From Acidobacteria bacterium 13_2_20CM_57_17 (GTDB taxonomy: Bacteria > Acidobacteriota > Terriglobia > Acidiferrales > UBA7541): DNA of 39,464 bases. Position 1 is the first letter of the stretch; each line of letters begins with the position of its first letter. Shown piece by piece: positions 1 through 8,558 of the stretch. A program made the translations under genes and the position numbers. The DNA lies in the NCBI GenBank assembly GCA_001914785.1, contig MNDE01000114.1, forward strand, positions 1-39,464, written 5' to 3'. The notes below the pieces were generated by a model. It was not told where the DNA came from and searched no databases. It was given only the letters and a program-made list of their open reading frames with translations.

Positions 1-330
1 AGCCGGGCGCATTTGCCGACAGATGGCTTGCGAAGCAAGAGTTGGGAGGAATTCGCAAAACCCGGCGCGCCAAAGATGAACTTCGTCTTCACCGTTTGCG
101 ACAGCGCGGCGCGGGAAACATGCCCGGTCTGGCCGGGACAGCCAATGACGGCGCATTGGGGCGTACCGGACCCTGCGGTCGCTAAGGGCGCTCCTGAACA
201 AATCGAACGGGCGTTTCGCGAAGCGTATTTGATTCTCGAACGACGAATCAGCCTGTTCCTAAGCCTGCCTCTTTCGAGTCTCGACAAATTGGCAATCCAA
301 AAAGAAATTAGCCGGATCGGCAATCAGTAA
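1..330 (+). CDS. Arsenate reductase / low-MW protein tyrosine phosphatase-like protein, C-terminal part (5' truncated by window)
   Basis: The reading frame is open at base 1 and ends with TAA at 328-330, so only about the last 109 residues are present. The visible part has the conserved C-terminal half of thioredoxin-coupled ArsC/LMW-phosphatase proteins: a SKSWEEFA segment, then FVFTVCDSAA, then ETCPVWPGQP and TAHWGVPDP. In this family the second half carries redox cysteines and the Asp of the DPA loop; the cysteines in FTVCDSAA and in ETCPVW and the Asp in GVPDP fit this. The family reduces arsenate to arsenite, or acts as a protein phosphatase. The catalytic N-terminal P-loop lies outside the window, so the substrate cannot be settled here. 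Confidence 0.85.
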   Translation, partial: SRAHLPTDGLRSKSWEEFAKPGAPKMNFVFTVCDSAARETCPVWPGQPMTAHWGVPDPAVAKGAPEQIERAFREAYLILERRISLFLSLPLSSLDKLAIQKEISRIGNQ

Positions 331-701
331 GCCAAATCACTCGCCCTTCACCACGCACGCCACGACAGACTTTCCTGTGACTCCGTTGAGATGGCAGGCT
401 CGACTTTAGCTTGGGTGGCTAGTCTGATAGAGTGCTGGCACTTAGGCTCGATTTGTCGCTGGCGCCTGTTCCGCAGTTATGAATAACTTGGGCCAAAAGA
501 GCGGCCCGCGGGGAAGGCGGCCCTTTGGGCAGAACCTTCTAGCAATATTGCTGGGGCGGCATAAATAAAGCTAGGGCCTCAGGCCTAAAGGCCTGAGCTA
601 CAGGGCTAAGTGGCTGAGATACGAGTGGGTTAGAGGCAAGGGTGGCTGCCGGGCGGGATTTGCAATGTGTAATATTTGCAAGTCCCTGTGCGTACTAGTC
701 T
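331..701. other. Intergenic region with short palindromes
   Basis: This stretch of about 370 bases has no credible gene. It holds a perfect 12-base palindrome at 541-552 (AGCAATATTGCT), an 8-bp stem with a TAAA loop at 578-597, and a short inverted repeat at 431-442 (AGTGC/GCACT). GC-rich blocks around 490-535 could fold. The sequence just before the downstream sigma factor shows no clear Shine-Dalgarno site and no convincing promoter. The heptamer CTAGTCT appears at 419-425 and again at 695-701, directly before the sigma-factor start. Confidence 0.5.
578..597. repeat. Perfect intergenic hairpin (8-bp arms, TAAA loop)
   Basis: CTCAGGCC and GGCCTGAG flank TAAA. Weaker complementarity extends outward (TAGGGC... 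against ...GGGCTA, with a bulge), giving a stem-loop of about 35 nt. There is no T-run, so it is not a classic terminator. It resembles the small palindromic repeats scattered between genes in many genomes; only this copy was seen in the window. Confidence 0.6.
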
Positions 702-1310
702 ATGGAAACGCTGAGACCAGGCCGGATGAGCGCGCCGGGAATCAAGGAACCGACGGAGGCGATTGCCCGTGCCAGGACGGGTGACGCCGAGGCTTGGGGC
801 GAGCTTTACCGGGATTACGCACCCGCGATGTTCCGGTTCTGCAGGCGTGCCTTGCCGACGCGGGAAGATGCCGAAGACGCCACGATGGAAATTTTCATGA
901 AATTGAAAGGCAAGCTGGTGCAGTACGACACGACGCGGTCGTTCTCCGCCTGGCTTTACAAAGTGGCGGCGAACCACTGTTGGGATATTTTGCGGCGGCG
1001 GAAGATTCGCCAGGACAAGGAAACGGACGATCTCGATAACGTCCCACTAGAGCATCCGGACCCCAGCCAACTGGATCAACTGATCGAACAACGCAGCAGC
1101 GAGGAAGTGCGCAAGGCGCTGGAAAAACTGGGCGGACGCGCGCGCATGGCCCTGGTGATGCGCTATTACTCAGACATGAGCTACGACGAGATTGCGGATG
1201 CGCTGGGAGTGCGGCGCGCCTTTGTAGGTGTGGTGCTGCTGCGGGCGCGGCACGAACTGCGGCAAGCGCTGGAAGGCAATGCAGCGCTGGCAGCGGGAGG
1301 GGCTTCATGA
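702..1310 (+). CDS. ECF-type RNA polymerase sigma factor
   Basis: A 202-residue sigma-70 family protein of the extracytoplasmic-function group. Region 2 lies at about residues 20-95, with the segment DAEDATMEIFMKL followed by SFSAWLYKVAANHCWDILRRRK, the helix pair that binds core polymerase and the -10 element. Region 4 lies at about 135-192 (MRYYSDMSYDEIADALGV...), the helix-turn-helix for the -35 element. The stop overlaps the start of the next gene (ATGA, 1307-1310), the usual coupling of an ECF factor with its anti-sigma factor. Start 702 is ATG but has no good ribosome site; ATG at 726 is an alternative. The factor probably responds to an envelope signal through the downstream membrane protein; that is inference from the layout. 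Confidence 0.92.
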   Translation: METLRPGRMSAPGIKEPTEAIARARTGDAEAWGELYRDYAPAMFRFCRRALPTREDAEDATMEIFMKLKGKLVQYDTTRSFSAWLYKVAANHCWDILRRRKIRQDKETDDLDNVPLEHPDPSQLDQLIEQRSSEEVRKALEKLGGRARMALVMRYYSDMSYDEIADALGVRRAFVGVVLLRARHELRQALEGNAALAAGGAS

Positions 1311-2995
1311 GCGAAAAACCGGGAGAAAAAGTGAAGCATCTGGACGAAATGACGCTCTTGCTTTATATCGAGCGGCAACTGGATCGCGCCCGTGGGCTGG
1401 AAGTTTCCGCGCACACGCAGGAATGCGACACCTGCCGCACGTTGCTACGGGCGCTGGAGCGCGAATCGCGGCTGCTGACTCGCGCGATGCTGGAAGAAGA
1501 CGAGCCAATGCCTTCGCGGCTGGCGCAATTCCAGGAGCGGGCGCGCAAGTCCATGCAATGGATTTGGGGATTAGTTTTCGGTCTGGCGGCAACGGGGGCC
1601 TACGCACTTTATACGGGATATGTCCTGCCTTGGGAACAGCAACTGGAGCAAGCGGGATTCGGGGGGTCGAACCTGCTGAGCTTGCTGATCTTTCAGGGCG
1701 CAATGTGGAAAGGATGGCAATCCATGATCACACTCCTCGAAGTGCTGGCGATGGTGACGCTGGCGGGACTGGGAGCCATGTTCTTCCGCCGGCGAATACG
1801 GCGCGGTTCGGCGCTGGCGCTGGTCTTCGCGGGGTTGTGCACCGTGCTGGCGATGCCCACCGGAGCGTCGGCAACGGAGCTTCGCCACGAGGAACGATTG
1901 ACGATCGCGAAAGACGAGGCTATCCACGGCGACTTGTTCGCCGCCGGAGGGCGAATCCGGGTAGAAGGCACGATCGAAGGTGACTTGGTGGTAGCGGGCG
2001 GGGACGTCGAAATATCCGGTCATGTTCTGGGCGACGTGATTTCCTCGTCGGGAACGTTGCGGGTACCGGGCCACGTGGACGGGAATATCCGAAGCTACGC
2101 GGGAAACCTGACGTTGAAGGGGACGGTCGGCCGCAACCTCATGATATTCGGCGGCGACGTGAACATCGACCGCGACGCCAAGATCGGCGGGAGCATCACT
2201 TCATTTACGGGACATGAATCCATCGATGGACATGTGGGCCGCGACGTTCTGGCCATGGGCGGGCAGATCACCATCACCGGGGCGATCAAAGGTTCAGCGA
2301 AGATCAGGAGCGGGGAGTTGATTATCGATTCGTCGGCGGAAGTCGGCGGCCCGATTGATTTCACGGGAGACAAAGAGCCGCAAGTTTCCTCCGGAGCCAA
2401 ACTGGCTTCACCCGTTCATTTTAAAAAGATGAAGCACGGTGATGACTACCGGACGGTGCACTATTACGTCTGGCAGGTGATTTGGGCGGCGGCGTTTATT
2501 TTGTTTGGGCTGGTGCTGTTCGCGGCGATGCCGAATTTCTCGCAAGACGCTGTGAAATCAGCGGAGCACTACGGCGCGGCGGCGGGCTTGGGCGTGCTGG
2601 TGCTGTTTGGCGTTCCGATCGCGGCGTGCATTGCGTGCATCACCGTGGTGGGGATATTCATCGGAATCTCAACGCTATTCCTGTGGTATGCGTCGCTGTA
2701 TTTCGCGCAGATCATCGTGGGCGCACTGATTGGACAGTGGCTGATGGGGCGGACCAGCGAACTTTGGCCGCTGATCGGGCGAATGACCGTGGGGGTAGTG
2801 ATCGTACGGCTGTGCACGACGATTCCGCACGTGGGGGGCTGGGTGAAATTCGCGGCCATTCTCTGGGGCATTGGAGCGATTTCACTGGCGGTATACCGGC
2901 GTTTCCAACCGGTGATTGCCCCAAACATGCCGTCCGCGCCCTACACGCCGCCGATTCCTCCGAATACGACAGTGGGCGGGCCTCTGCCGGCATGA
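1307..2995 (+). CDS. Zinc-finger anti-sigma factor fused to a bactofilin-like beta-helix and a polytopic membrane domain
   Basis: A 562-residue protein. Residues 10-50 contain the zf-HC2 anti-sigma motif (H36, C40, C43; HTQECDTC), expected to bind the sigma factor encoded just upstream. Hydrophobic helices follow at about 85-108, 138-160 and 168-185. Residues 205-355 form a regular repeat of short beta strands (GDLVVAGGDVEISG, GDVISSSGTLRVPG, RNLMIFGGDVNI and so on) typical of polymer-forming/bactofilin domains. The C-terminal 180 residues (about 385-535) have several transmembrane helices. Putting an anti-sigma zinc finger and a polymerising beta-helix in one chain suggests a membrane sensor in which assembly state or cell-wall contact controls sigma release; this mechanism is inference. 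Translation is coupled to the sigma gene by a 4-base overlap. Confidence 0.88.
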   Translation: MSEKPGEKVKHLDEMTLLLYIERQLDRARGLEVSAHTQECDTCRTLLRALERESRLLTRAMLEEDEPMPSRLAQFQERARKSMQWIWGLVFGLAATGAYALYTGYVLPWEQQLEQAGFGGSNLLSLLIFQGAMWKGWQSMITLLEVLAMVTLAGLGAMFFRRRIRRGSALALVFAGLCTVLAMPTGASATELRHEERLTIAKDEAIHGDLFAAGGRIRVEGTIEGDLVVAGGDVEISGHVLGDVISSSGTLRVPGHVDGNIRSYAGNLTLKGTVGRNLMIFGGDVNIDRDAKIGGSITSFTGHESIDGHVGRDVLAMGGQITITGAIKGSAKIRSGELIIDSSAEVGGPIDFTGDKEPQVSSGAKLASPVHFKKMKHGDDYRTVHYYVWQVIWAAAFILFGLVLFAAMPNFSQDAVKSAEHYGAAAGLGVLVLFGVPIAACIACITVVGIFIGISTLFLWYASLYFAQIIVGALIGQWLMGRTSELWPLIGRMTVGVVIVRLCTTIPHVGGWVKFAAILWGIGAISLAVYRRFQPVIAPNMPSAPYTPPIPPNTTVGGPLPA

Positions 2996-3081
2996 AACCA
3001 ATTTTAGAATTCTTTTTAGTTGTTAGAGAGGCTGAGACTGCAAGCTTGCGGAGATTTATAGTTTCGTAATGCAGAAAGATT

Positions 3082-3123
3082 ACGGGCCGGTCCGAGAAAC
3101 CTCAGACCGGCCCGTTGCCTTTT
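3082..3123. terminator. Rho-independent terminator between converging genes
   Basis: An 11-bp perfect stem, ACGGGCCGGTC at 3082-3092 and GACCGGCCCGT at 3105-3115, encloses a 12-nt loop. TTTT follows shortly on the + strand (3120-3123), and GAAAGAT precedes it, giving a weak T-rich tail on the - strand. It sits between the anti-sigma gene (ends 2995) and the converging lipoprotein gene (ends 3146), so it may work in both directions. Confidence 0.75.
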
Positions 3124-3145
3124 GCGGAGGCGGAGAAGGAACGCA

Positions 3146-4690
3146 TTACGGCTGACGAATCTTGGCCGCAAAGAAAGGTGTCGTCGCGGTGTTGGTTGTG
3201 TTTTGCAGATAGAGGGCGCGGAGTCCCACGGGCTTACCCGTGGTTAAGCCCGACGTGTTATTGGCCACGCCATCTAGATTGGTAATGCCGTCGGTACCGA
3301 GAGCACCCGTGAGAAAGGCCTGGACGACTCCCTGAGAGGAGGTAGAAATTCCGAAATAAGAGGGAAGGGTGTCGATATTGATGGTGTTAGCGGTGGTTGA
3401 TACAACATTAGCCCGGAAGCGCGACCAGCGCAGAATGACGGTGTCTGCCGTAGCCGAGGCAGGTGTAGTGCCGGTTGCCGCGGTAAATGGGGCAATCACG
3501 TGGACACCAACGGTTTGCCCCAGATGCATCGCGGAAGTGGTGGTTTGCCCGTTAAAGAAGTTGAAACTGGCGGTGAATGAGGTATCCACCGCGAGGCCCT
3601 TGGTATCCACCAGAAACGGGTTCACGGAAGAAGAGAGATTGACGGTCAGGAGATCGCCGACCTTGAGGGCGCTAATTAATGAGTTGGTTGTGGCGACGGA
3701 AGGTTTGTCAGTAACGACAATACCAAACTGCGCCTGGCTGCTCGGATTGATCGCAGCGACTATGCCTTCGACAAAATCCTGTTGCGCCGAGAGTAGCGGC
3801 TCGATTTCCCGGATTGAGAGAGTGCCGTCGGCATCGAGGATGGCGTCAATGCTGGCTACCTGGCTGGCTTTGACGCAGGTGGACAACGTCGTAGTTCCGC
3901 TGGGGCAAAGCGTCCCGGAAGGATCATGGTCTAGGTTGGTACTGGACGTAGATGTGGCGGTCAGAGTTCCGCGAGTTGGAGAAGTAATGGTGACGGAGCT
4001 GCCGTTAATTGCAACCACACCGGAGAAATCCTCGATCAGATCGAGTTGATTGGCGCCGAGATTGGCGTTTGTTTTCGGCAGAGCAACGGCGCTCAATACG
4101 CCGGGGTTAGGCGAGGAAGGATTAAAGTTTACGGATAGGGTTGTCCCTGAAAGAGAGATGGCGTTTTTCAAGTTGAAGTCGATGCCGATGCCCCGTTGGC
4201 CCATGGAATTAACAGTGAAGGTAAAGGAGCCGATGGTCGGAGTGCCGGCCGCCGTAAGATTCGCTGCGCAGACGGCGCCGCTCGGACAGCTCGCAGTGCC
4301 GATGGTGATCGCGGAAGCGGTGTCGTTGAGGAACGTGATTTCTGGATTAGAGAACGCGACCTGTACGGTGTAGGATCCCGCGACCACACTAGTGAGAGTG
4401 CCGAGGAAGGCGGTATCGGATTGGAGCCGCATCAAATCGACGACCGAAGGCGAGGGCTGCAGAGTTTGTGCTGTTCCGGTGGCTGGAGTCAGCGTAATGC
4501 CGGAAATCGTGACATTGAACGAAAGGATTGAGGGATTTGTCGGCAGGGTGTCTGCTACCAGAGTAAAGCTCACCGTAGCGTTGCCGCCTCCACCCCCTCC
4601 GCCCCCACCGGTCTTTCTATGAAGGTTGCAGGACGAAAGAGCAAAACAAGAGAGTACAACGAGGAAGAACAAAGGCTTGTTGCGAGCCAT
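3146..4690 (-). CDS. DUF4382 domain lipoprotein
   Basis: A secreted protein of about 514 residues. The ATG at 4690 gives MARNKPLFFLVV...LSSC, a short hydrophobic signal with a lipobox Cys at residue 21; a GTG at 4702 would add four residues. Right after the anchor comes a run of nine glycines (4583-4609), a flexible tether. A DUF4382-type domain follows (VSFTLVADTLPTNPSILSFNVTI begins it), then Ser/Thr-rich beta-sheet sequence with two apparent internal repeats covering regions that read like OB- or DUF5666-type modules (for example VEGIVAAINPSSQAQFGIVV and FRANVVSTTANTINI). It is expected at the membrane surface facing the periplasm. DUF4382 proteins of this form are frequent in Acidobacteriota; their role is unknown. 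Nothing neighbouring tells its function. Confidence 0.82.
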   Translation of the reverse strand: MARNKPLFFLVVLSCFALSSCNLHRKTGGGGGGGGGNATVSFTLVADTLPTNPSILSFNVTISGITLTPATGTAQTLQPSPSVVDLMRLQSDTAFLGTLTSVVAGSYTVQVAFSNPEITFLNDTASAITIGTASCPSGAVCAANLTAAGTPTIGSFTFTVNSMGQRGIGIDFNLKNAISLSGTTLSVNFNPSSPNPGVLSAVALPKTNANLGANQLDLIEDFSGVVAINGSSVTITSPTRGTLTATSTSSTNLDHDPSGTLCPSGTTTLSTCVKASQVASIDAILDADGTLSIREIEPLLSAQQDFVEGIVAAINPSSQAQFGIVVTDKPSVATTNSLISALKVGDLLTVNLSSSVNPFLVDTKGLAVDTSFTASFNFFNGQTTTSAMHLGQTVGVHVIAPFTAATGTTPASATADTVILRWSRFRANVVSTTANTINIDTLPSYFGISTSSQGVVQAFLTGALGTDGITNLDGVANNTSGLTTGKPVGLRALYLQNTTNTATTPFFAAKIRQP

Positions 4691-4994
4691 CCAACACCCC
4701 ACGGTAGGTCTGTCTGCGATTACCTTCTCTATCTCTACCAGGGAGAAGGCTCAAAAATTCAGGTTGAATTCTACACTGGCGAGAAGGGGAAGGCACTGCA
4801 AAAATCGTTTAGCGCGTTCGAGTGCTAAGTGACTTGTAAGAAGAGAGTTGCGCCACGGTGTTTCGTGGCGGCGCGAGGACGCGGCGAGAGCCGAGGAAGG
4901 GTATGCTATCGTAACTGGACTCTTTATTTCGGCGGGCGAGAGCAAAGGCGGGTTTCTGGCCAAGCGCATATCTAATTCGGCAGGGGAATCGCCA

Positions 4995-7109
4995 GTGGCG
5001 AGGATAAACCGCGCGGCAAAGACAGCTCAGCGCGAGTATGTGCCCCTCGAGGATGATCCAACCGCAGCCGGAAACGCGCCGGAAGACGCCGCCGATGCGC
5101 CTGCCAACGAATCGGCAAAACCTTCGATGCGCGAGGTGTTTGGTCCCGGAGGATTCCTCGAAAAGTGCATGGTCGCTGGGTTTGACCGCTCGACGGTCAG
5201 CTCCGACTACGAATACCGCCCAGCGCAATTGGAGATGGCGGAGCTGGTGCACGATGCATTCGAATCGCATCATCACGCCATCGTGGAGGCCGGGACGGGC
5301 ACGGGAAAGACGCTGGCGTACCTTCTGCCGGCGATTTGCAGCGGACGGCGCGTGGTAATTTCCACGGCGACGAAATCGCTGCAGGAACAGCTCTATCAGA
5401 AGGACATTCCTTTTTTGCAAAAGCATTTCGCGCCCAACCTCAAAGTCGCAGTGATGAAGGGACGCGCGAATTTCCTGTGCATTTCAAAGCTGAATCAGAT
5501 GTCCGACCAGGGACTGCTGAAGGGGATGGAGGAACTAGACGCCTTCCGCCAGATCAAGGACTGGTCGAGATTGACGGAGACCGGTGACCGCGCGGAACTC
5601 ACCTTCCTGCCGGATGATTCCGAGCTTTGGGGAAAGCTGGACGCGCGAAGGGACACCTGCACGGGCAAGAACTGCCCGTCGTTCAATCCATGTTTTGTGA
5701 CCGGCATGCACCAGCGCGCACAGGAAGCTGACCTGATCATCGTCAATCACCATTTGTTCTTTGCGGACCTGGCGCTGAAGCAGGACGATTTCGGCAGCAT
5801 CCTGCCGGAATATTCGGCGGTAGTTTTCGATGAAGCCCACGAGATGGAAGACGTGGCCAGCGATTATTTCGGGCGGCAAATTTCCAATTTCCGGTTCGAA
5901 GAGCTGGCGCGCGATGCGGACCAAACGCTGCGCTTATTGCATCTTGGCACGCCATCCTTATTGCGAAAGACGCAGCGAATCCGGGAGCGTAGCCGCGGCT
6001 TTTTTGAATTGTTCCCGCCGCGCGACGGGCGATTCTCGTTCCTGCGGAATGAGCGCGAAGCGTTTCTGGAGCAGAACCGCGAAGCATACGATGCGTTGGT
6101 AACGTCGCTAAAAAGCATGGAGACGGAATTTGCCGCGCTCACGGCAAAGCCGGAGGAGCTGACACGCATCGCGCGACGGAGCTTCGAGCTGCGCCAGGAG
6201 CTTTCCTTTCTGCTCGAATCAAACGAAAGAAATTTCGTGTATTGGTACGAGCGCAGAAATAAAGGCGTCTTCCTGACGGCCACGCCAATCGACGTTAGCC
6301 AGATTTTGCGCGAGCGCCTGTTCGAGCAATTTGACACCGTCATCCTGACTTCCGCAACGCTCACGGTGGGAGGACGCTTCGATTACATCCGCCAGCGATT
6401 GGGGATCGATCACGCCAAGGATCGCGCGCTGCCCCCGGAATTCGATTATCCCAAGCAGGCGCTGCTCTACCTGCCGCGAAAGATGCCGGACGTGCGCGAC
6501 GCAGGCTTCCCTGCGAAGGCCGCGGACGAGATTGTGCAGTTGCTGGAGCTGACCCGCGGACGGGCGTTTTGCCTGTTCACCAGCTATTCGCAGATGAATG
6601 ATTTGTTCGAACGGGTGCGCTCGCGTGTGTCCTTTCCAGTGATGTTGCAGGGCACCGCGCCACGCTCTGTGCTTCTGGAGCGATTCAAGAATACGGAGGC
6701 GGCGGTGCTGTTCGCGACGGCAAGCTTCTGGCAGGGAGTGGATGTCCCAGGCGAGCAGCTATCGTGCGTCATCGTTGACCGACTGCCATTTGCGGTACCG
6801 AGTGACCCCATTGTGGCGGCGCGAGTGCGCGCTCTTCAAGAAGACGGGCGCAACCCGTTTGCGGAATTCCAGGTGCCGCAGGCCGTGCTGTCGTTGAAGC
6901 AGGGATTTGGGCGCTTGATCCGGGCGAAGACAGACCGCGGCGTGCTTGCGCTGCTGGACACCCGACTTCAGCGCATGCCCTATGGTAAAATTTTCTTAGA
7001 GTCGCTGCCACGATACGGGATGACGCACGAATTGACAGATGTCGCGCACTTTCTGGATGCGAACGGCACCTCCGGGCGGCTGGGGGCCAAATCGGCAAGT
7101 CCTTCCTGA
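4995..7109 (+). CDS. DinG/XPD-family ATP-dependent DNA helicase
   Basis: About 704 residues if translation starts at GTG 4995, which follows AGGGGA (4982-4987) at good spacing; an in-frame TTG at 4848 would add 49 poorly conserved residues, and ATG 5127 is a late alternative. Residue positions below count from 4995. Motifs of superfamily 2 iron-sulfur helicases are all present: Walker A EAGTGTGKT (about 98-106), four cysteines that can hold a 4Fe-4S cluster (C162, C222, C227, C233), and DEAH (279-282). Near the C-terminus come SFWQGVDVPG and QGFGRLIRAKTDRG. This family unwinds DNA 5'-3' and helps remove R-loops or replication blocks. There is no exonuclease domain, unlike the DnaQ-DinG fusions of Firmicutes. 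The gene is probably transcribed from the divergent intergenic region 4703-4994. Confidence 0.9.
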   Translation: MARINRAAKTAQREYVPLEDDPTAAGNAPEDAADAPANESAKPSMREVFGPGGFLEKCMVAGFDRSTVSSDYEYRPAQLEMAELVHDAFESHHHAIVEAGTGTGKTLAYLLPAICSGRRVVISTATKSLQEQLYQKDIPFLQKHFAPNLKVAVMKGRANFLCISKLNQMSDQGLLKGMEELDAFRQIKDWSRLTETGDRAELTFLPDDSELWGKLDARRDTCTGKNCPSFNPCFVTGMHQRAQEADLIIVNHHLFFADLALKQDDFGSILPEYSAVVFDEAHEMEDVASDYFGRQISNFRFEELARDADQTLRLLHLGTPSLLRKTQRIRERSRGFFELFPPRDGRFSFLRNEREAFLEQNREAYDALVTSLKSMETEFAALTAKPEELTRIARRSFELRQELSFLLESNERNFVYWYERRNKGVFLTATPIDVSQILRERLFEQFDTVILTSATLTVGGRFDYIRQRLGIDHAKDRALPPEFDYPKQALLYLPRKMPDVRDAGFPAKAADEIVQLLELTRGRAFCLFTSYSQMNDLFERVRSRVSFPVMLQGTAPRSVLLERFKNTEAAVLFATASFWQGVDVPGEQLSCVIVDRLPFAVPSDPIVAARVRALQEDGRNPFAEFQVPQAVLSLKQGFGRLIRAKTDRGVLALLDTRLQRMPYGKIFLESLPRYGMTHELTDVAHFLDANGTSGRLGAKSASPS

Positions 7110-7164
7110 TGGGCAACGATCCAGGGAGATCCGGGGCAATGGTGTAGCGCAGTTCTGGAGAGAC

Positions 7165-7545
7165 ATGTTTCAAGTTAGCGTAGAAGAGACTTTTTCGGCA
7201 GGGCATGCCCTGCGCGGTTACCGGGGGAAGTGCGAGAACGTGCACGGCCACAATTATCGCGTGCGCGTGACGCTGGAAGGCCCGAAACTTGATTCCACCG
7301 GACTCCTGGTTGACTTCACGCAGCTCAAGGCGGTGATCCGCGAGATCATGGGCAAGCTCGACCACCAGTTCATGAACGATCTCGAGCATTTCAAGACCGT
7401 GAACCCATCAGCGGAAAACGTGGCGAAATATTTTTACGATGAGGTCACGCGGCAATTGAAAGATCTGCCGCCGGGGGCGCGGGTTACAGACGTGATTTTG
7501 TGGGAGACGGATACCAGCCGGGCACAATACCGGCCCGGAGCCTAG
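7165..7545 (+). CDS. queD: 6-carboxy-5,6,7,8-tetrahydropterin synthase (QueD)
   Basis: A 126-residue T-fold enzyme that converts 7,8-dihydroneopterin triphosphate to 6-carboxytetrahydropterin, the first committed step to preQ0/queuosine. It shows the QueD/PTPS signature: the zinc histidines H14, H27 and H29, and the catalytic Cys C23 (FSAGHALRGYRGKCENVHGHNY region). Further on are LVDFTQLK and the glutamate-containing LDHQFMND and NPSAENVAKYF segments. The ATG at 7165 has GGAG about 6 bases upstream, and its length fits the family. It heads a cluster with queE and queC. Confidence 0.93.
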   Translation: MFQVSVEETFSAGHALRGYRGKCENVHGHNYRVRVTLEGPKLDSTGLLVDFTQLKAVIREIMGKLDHQFMNDLEHFKTVNPSAENVAKYFYDEVTRQLKDLPPGARVTDVILWETDTSRAQYRPGA

Positions 7546-7568
7546 TTGATCGGGAAGTTGGTGAGCCG

Positions 7569-7757
7569 GTGAATCGAGCGTTTTTCATTATCCTGACTCC
7601 GACGCTGCTCGCGGCCGCGGGCTACATTATCGTGTTGCGATACACGGGCGTGGCACCAGGCTATGCACCCCTGATTGTCGCAGTGATACTTTTCTTCAGT
7701 ATGATTTACCGGTTGTCGCAGGGGAGCGGACGCAAGACGAATTCCAAGCGGATATAG
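7569..7757 (+). CDS. Small two-helix membrane protein, unknown function
   Basis: A 62-residue reading frame starting at GTG 7569 (GGTGAG at 7559-7564 just upstream). Two hydrophobic stretches (AFFIILTPTLLAAAGYIIVL and APLIVAVILFFSMIYRL) flank a short loop with Gly and Pro, and the C-terminus is basic (GRKTNSKRI). It lies between queD and queE with 23 bases before it and 62 after, so it is probably cotranscribed. I do not recognise the family. Its place in the operon could mean a role near the queuosine pathway or chance carriage; the sequence does not decide. Confidence 0.6.
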   Translation: MNRAFFIILTPTLLAAAGYIIVLRYTGVAPGYAPLIVAVILFFSMIYRLSQGSGRKTNSKRI

Positions 7758-7819
7758 ATCGCGAAAGCCTCTTAAAGCCGCGACAAAAGAGCAACAGCCG
7801 ATCTGCGGAACTCCAAAGT

Positions 7820-8515
7820 ATGGTCATCACGGAAATTTTCAAATCGATTCAGGGCGAAGGCACCCGCGCTGGCCTGCCATGCATTTTCGTGCGCCTGACG
7901 GGCTGCAATCTGCGGTGCACTTGGTGCGACACCGCGTACGCTTTTCATGGCGGCAAGAAGATGAGCGTCGAGGAGGTTTTGGCGCGTGTCGATGAGCTGG
8001 CGGGACGGTGCGAGGGGATACCCGACGCGCAAGCCTCTGTTCCGTTGGTCGAATTAACCGGCGGGGAACCGCTGTTGCAGGAGGAGATTTATCCTCTCGC
8101 CGAAAAGCTGCTCGTGGGAAAGTATTCCGTCATGATCGAGACCAGTGGGGAACGTTTCATAGGGCGGCTGCCGCGGGAAGTCGTCAAGATTATCGACGTA
8201 AAGTGCCCCGATTCCGGCGAGCCGGATACGTTCGACATGCGCAATCTCGAGGAGCTGTCCGAGAATGATGAAGTGAAGTTCGTACTTTCCACACGGCGCG
8301 ACTATGAATTTGCGCGCGTTTTTACCTTGCGGCACGGCCTGGCACAACGCGTGAAACAGGTTTTGTTTTCGCCAGTGTTCGAAGATCCGCAAGGGAAGTG
8401 GCCGGGGCTCGAGCCGCGCATGCTCGTGGAATGGATTTTGGCGGATGGTCTGCCGGTGCGCTTAGGGCTGCAACTTCACAAATTTATTTGGGATCCGGCG
8501 ACGAAGGGCGTTTGA
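7820..8515 (+). CDS. queE: 7-carboxy-7-deazaguanine synthase (QueE), radical SAM
   Basis: A 231-residue radical SAM enzyme that rearranges 6-carboxytetrahydropterin to 7-carboxy-7-deazaguanine. The start ITEIFKSIQGEGTRAGLP is typical of QueE. The cluster-binding cysteines are C29, C33 and C36 (the spacing CxxxCxxC in CNLRCTWCDT). The segment VELTGGEPLLQ is the SAM-binding GGE motif. The C-terminus ends with LQLHKFIWDP, as in QueE proteins. It lies between queD and queC on the same strand. Confidence 0.95.
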   Translation: MVITEIFKSIQGEGTRAGLPCIFVRLTGCNLRCTWCDTAYAFHGGKKMSVEEVLARVDELAGRCEGIPDAQASVPLVELTGGEPLLQEEIYPLAEKLLVGKYSVMIETSGERFIGRLPREVVKIIDVKCPDSGEPDTFDMRNLEELSENDEVKFVLSTRRDYEFARVFTLRHGLAQRVKQVLFSPVFEDPQGKWPGLEPRMLVEWILADGLPVRLGLQLHKFIWDPATKGV

Positions 8516-8558
8516 GGTAAAGGAAGAAAAAGGAAGAGACTCGGCGGGAGTTGATACG

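Noticed and set aside
431..442. AGTGC-TG-GCACT inverted repeat as a possible CIRCE operator
   Set aside because: CIRCE needs longer arms with a 9-base spacer; this is a short palindrome with a 2-base loop and no heat-shock gene follows.
4392..4832. Overlapping small + strand frames at the start of the DUF4382 gene
   Set aside because: They are shadows of the Gly-rich leader and signal-peptide region on the other strand, with no ribosome site.
7110..7164. Possible preQ1 riboswitch before queD
   Set aside because: The gap is only 55 bases and shows neither the short hairpin nor the A-rich tail of known preQ1 motifs; it is also largely taken up by spacing after the helicase gene.
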